Source of the DNA: Collimonas sp. UBA1456 | GTDB taxonomy: Bacteria > Pseudomonadota > Gammaproteobacteria > Burkholderiales > Burkholderiaceae_D | Reading direction: 5' to 3' | Assembly: GCA_002325825.1 (NCBI GenBank) | Contig: DCSW01000088.1 | Coordinates: forward strand, 19,650-27,671 | Length of the DNA: 8,022 nucleotides | In this document: positions 5,840 to 8,022 of the stretch, one piece after another | Layout: the number at the start of each line of letters is the position of its first letter | Position numbering within the stretch: position 1 is the first letter of the stretch | Position numbers and translations under genes: made by a program | Notes under the pieces: model-generated | What the model was told of the DNA's origin: nothing | Seen by the model: the letters and a program-made list of their open reading frames with translations, nothing else | Database searches by the model: none

Positions 5840-7522
5840 ATGATTCCAAACCCAGGCCCAAATATCCTAGAACAATACGGTCCGCGCGAAGCGATGGCAT
5901 ATGACGTAGTGGTGGTAGGCGGCGGCCCGGCTGGCCTGGCTGCGGCAATATGTTTGAAGCAGCAAGCTGTGGAACAAGACCGCGAGGTCTCTGTGTGCGT
6001 ATTGGAAAAAGGCAGCGAAATAGGCGACCACATCCTGTCCGGTGCAGTAATGGATCCGCAGGCCCTGACCGAACTGCTACCAAACTGGAAAGAACTTGGT
6101 GCGCCGCTGACAACCGAAGTCAGCGAAGACCGTTTCTTGTTCCTGACTGAAACCAAGGCTATCAAAATACCGAACTGGATGCTGCCGGCCTGCTTCCAGA
6201 ATCGTGGCAATTACGTCATCTCGTTGGCCAACGTAGTACGCTGGCTGGGCCAACAGGCCGAACTGCTTGGCGTCGAAATTTTCCCTGGGTTCGCCGCTGC
6301 AGAGGTACTATACAATGAGAACGGTTCGGTCAATGGCGTAGCCACCGGTAACATGGGCATCGACCGTCATGGCCAGCCAACCAATGCATTCCAGCTAGGA
6401 ATGGAACTGCATGCCAAATACACGCTGTTTGCCGAAGGCGCGCGCGGACATCTGGGCAAGCAACTGATGGAAAAATTCGACCTGAACCAGGGCAAGGACC
6501 CGCAAACCTATGCAATTGGCATCAAGGAGCTGTGGAAAATCAATTCCAAGATGCATCAACCGGGACTAGTGATTCACACCGCTGGTTGGCCGCTCGATAC
6601 CAAGACCTACGGCGGTTCCTTCCTGTACCATCTTGAAAATAACCAGGTCGCGGTCGGCCACGTGATCGGTTTGGCCTATGAAAATCCATACCTGTCGCCA
6701 TACGAGGAATTCCAGCGCTACAAGAAGCACCCGGAAATCAGCAAGTTCTTCCAGGGCGGCACGCGTATCTCATACGGCGCGCGGGCGATCACGGTAGGTG
6801 GTCTGCAATCGCTGCCCAAGCTGACCTTCCCCGGCGGCGCACTGATCGGCTGCGACGCCGGCTTCCTCAACGCTAGCCGCATCAAGGGCAGCCACTCCGC
6901 CATCAAGACCGGCATGTTGGCCGCCAACGCGGCATTTGAGGCGTTGAGAAACAACCGACAATTCGACGAATTGAACGCTTATAGCGCGGCATTCGAGCAT
7001 TCCTGGTTGTATGAAGAACTTCACAAGGCACGTAATTTCAAGCCATGGATGAGCAAAGGCCGTTACCTTGGCACGCTGATGGTTGGTATCGACCAAGTGG
7101 TATTCGGCGGCAAGGCGCCGTGGACTCTGCACCACGGCCATGCAGATCATCAATGCCTGAAGTCGGCCGCCAACTATGCGCCGATCAAATATCCAAAACC
7201 GGACGGCAAGCTGACTTTCGATCGCTTGTCTTCAGTATTTATTTCCAACACCAACCATTCCGAAGACCAACCGATCCATCTGACACTGAAAGATCCGACC
7301 GTCCCGGTCAATATCAACCTGCGCTATTACGCCGGACCGGAAGCACGCTACTGCCCTGCCGGCGTCTACGAATTTGTGATCAATGAAGATAAAACTGAAC
7401 GCCTGCAAATCAATGCGCAGAACTGTGTGCACTGCAAGACTTGCGACATCAAGGACCCGACACAAAACATCGTCTGGGTGACGCCGGAAGGCGGCGGAGG
7501 TCCGAATTATTCAAATATGTAG
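5840..7522 (+). CDS. etfQO: Electron transfer flavoprotein-ubiquinone oxidoreductase (ETF dehydrogenase)
   Basis: This 560-residue protein is a complete ETF-QO. It accepts electrons from reduced ETF (fed by acyl-CoA and other flavin dehydrogenases) and passes them to ubiquinone at the inner face of the cytoplasmic membrane. The N-terminus has the FAD dinucleotide motif DVVVVGGGPAGLAAA (22-36) and an acidic residue E56 in VLEKG. FAEGARGHLGKQL starts at 198. GCDAGFLNASRIKGSH (337-352) is the second FAD-contact motif. The single 4Fe-4S cluster ligands are visible: C505 (YCPAGVY) and C529, C532, C535 (NCVHCKTCDIKDPTQNI). The length is usual for bacterial members. AAAGAGA lies about 5 bases before the ATG; the downstream ATG at 5894 would give MAYDVVVVGGG, but the longer N-terminus resembles relatives. 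No lesion is seen, in contrast to every gene between here and relA. Confidence 0.96.
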   Translation: MIPNPGPNILEQYGPREAMAYDVVVVGGGPAGLAAAICLKQQAVEQDREVSVCVLEKGSEIGDHILSGAVMDPQALTELLPNWKELGAPLTTEVSEDRFLFLTETKAIKIPNWMLPACFQNRGNYVISLANVVRWLGQQAELLGVEIFPGFAAAEVLYNENGSVNGVATGNMGIDRHGQPTNAFQLGMELHAKYTLFAEGARGHLGKQLMEKFDLNQGKDPQTYAIGIKELWKINSKMHQPGLVIHTAGWPLDTKTYGGSFLYHLENNQVAVGHVIGLAYENPYLSPYEEFQRYKKHPEISKFFQGGTRISYGARAITVGGLQSLPKLTFPGGALIGCDAGFLNASRIKGSHSAIKTGMLAANAAFEALRNNRQFDELNAYSAAFEHSWLYEELHKARNFKPWMSKGRYLGTLMVGIDQVVFGGKAPWTLHHGHADHQCLKSAANYAPIKYPKPDGKLTFDRLSSVFISNTNHSEDQPIHLTLKDPTVPVNINLRYYAGPEARYCPAGVYEFVINEDKTERLQINAQNCVHCKTCDIKDPTQNIVWVTPEGGGGPNYSNM

Positions 7523-7590
7523 GAGCCTACCATAAGATGGACACCAATTACCATGTGTTATCTTGGCACCTTGAACATTATTTATTATCC

Positions 7591-7647
7591 AGAAAATTTG
7601 TGGAAAAATTTTCACTCCACATTTCACTGCGCGGCAGAATTTTGGGG
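7591..7647. mobile_element. Probable IS21-family terminal region with repeated AAATTTT-type blocks
   Basis: Just beyond the istB 3' end, on the minus strand, come four related blocks in 57 bases: CCAAAATTCTGCC, GTGAAATGTGG, GTGAAAATTTTTCC and CAAATTTTCTGG. IS21-family elements usually carry multiple short repeats near their ends that bind the IstA transposase. These blocks fit such an end but are imperfect. I could not define the exact terminus or a target-site duplication, so the boundary with the etfQO downstream region is unknown. Confidence 0.4.
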
Positions 7648-7678
7648 AACGGGCTACGCTGCGCTTCGCCCGTTCCCC
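7644..7678. repeat. REP-like hairpin with 11-bp perfect arms
   Basis: The arms GGGGAACGGGC (7644-7654) and GCCCGTTCCCC (7668-7678) flank a 13-base loop rich in GC. It lies about 120 bases after etfQO and 90 bases past the istB stop. It could act as a terminator for either transcript: a T-rich stretch (TTATTTTTGTTTTT) follows on the plus strand 8 bases later. It could also be a dispersed REP-type repeat. Its GC-rich composition differs sharply from the AT-rich surroundings. Confidence 0.6.
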
Positions 7679-7767
7679 CCAAGATGTTATTTTTGTTTTT
7701 ACAGGTGTTGGCCCCTCATTTTTCATGGAAGATGTTGGGTTTGGCATTGCGTTGTTGCTGTTTCTTG

Positions 7768-8022
7768 TTAGTAGCAAATCGAATACGATTCGTCATTCAT
7801 CTCCAGTATGTGGACGTGATGAATGAGCTGGTCAAGCAACGAGCTGGTCAACCGCTCCGAACCGAGGATACTGGTCTACTCGTCAATCGGCAAGTTTGCT
7901 GTCACCAGCGTGGCGCCATGTGCATAGCACCAACTAAAGATTTCACACAACAATTTCATACCTATCGCCGTGAATGGCACATAGCCCCGTTCATCGATAA
8001 TCAGCAACTTGACGTTAGTCAG
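7768..8022 (-). pseudogene. istB: istB, IS21-family transposition helper ATPase, 3' part, interrupted
   Basis: IstB is the AAA+ ATPase that partners the IstA transposase of IS21-family elements. The visible 84 codons start inside the gene, which runs off the right edge. They contain the Walker B region LLIIDERGYVPF (usually LLIIDELGYLPL), ATLVTANLPIDE, and the C-terminal GSERLTSSLLDQLIHHVHIL and EMNDESY. TAG at 7876-7878 interrupts the frame exactly where relatives have Trp (LPFDEW), after which typical sequence resumes to TAA at 7768-7770. So the copy is inactive by a Trp-to-stop change. It lies convergent to etfQO, 245 bases away. Confidence 0.9.

Noticed and set aside
5734..6210. A 158-codon minus-strand open frame over the start of etfQO
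   Set aside because: It is the shadow of the conserved FAD-binding region of etfQO and has no similarity of its own.
7537..8022. A plus-strand frame open from an ATG to the right edge (162 codons)
   Set aside because: Its second half is exactly antisense, codon for codon, to the istB remnant, and the first half crosses the hairpin and IS-end repeats. No family similarity is visible.
1..8022. CRISPR array, toxin-antitoxin pair or phage genes
   Set aside because: No regularly spaced repeats, no paired small genes with ribosome-binding sites and no phage-like proteins were found.

Overview
This window looks like a Burkholderiales (betaproteobacterial) chromosome, plausibly near Oxalobacteraceae. 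RelA and the ETF-ubiquinone oxidoreductase both have the betaproteobacterial form, and relA sits beside a tRNA-Val(CAC) gene. I assign this from remembered protein families, not from a search. The most notable property is decay. Two full-length genes, relA and etfQO, flank about 3.1 kb in which every recognisable gene is broken. That suggests a host-restricted or otherwise genome-reducing lineage.

Layout: bases 1-141 hold only a short perfect inverted repeat. tRNA-Val(CAC) lies at 142-216 (minus) and relA at 324-2591 (minus). Reading outwards from relA on the same strand come a RidA-family gene stopped at a Trp codon (2610-2960), an alpha/beta-hydrolase remnant (3015-3598), a region with two GTATAC boxes (3669-3699), scoB and scoA remnants encoding the two subunits of a 3-oxoacid CoA-transferase (3820-4235 and 4256-4707), about 0.5 kb I could not assign (4719-5224), a LuxR-type helix-turn-helix remnant (5225-5340), and a 4HBT acyl-CoA thioesterase remnant (5368-5696). 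etfQO (5840-7522) is divergent on the plus strand. The right edge (7590-8022) is the tail of an IS21-family element, with an interrupted istB on the minus strand.

Functionally, the ancestral neighbourhood reads as acyl-CoA and short-chain keto-acid metabolism (thioesterase, 3-oxoacid CoA-transferase, hydrolase, RidA deaminase) next to ETF-QO, which passes beta-oxidation electrons to ubiquinone. The surviving genes keep the stringent response and the ETF electron route. The catabolic genes carry nonsense codons, indels (a 10-bp tandem duplication, a G8 tract) and large internal deletions that remove catalytic or DNA-binding cores. I see no intact novel system. The interest lies in the fine record of gene erosion and in a few regulatory-looking repeats.
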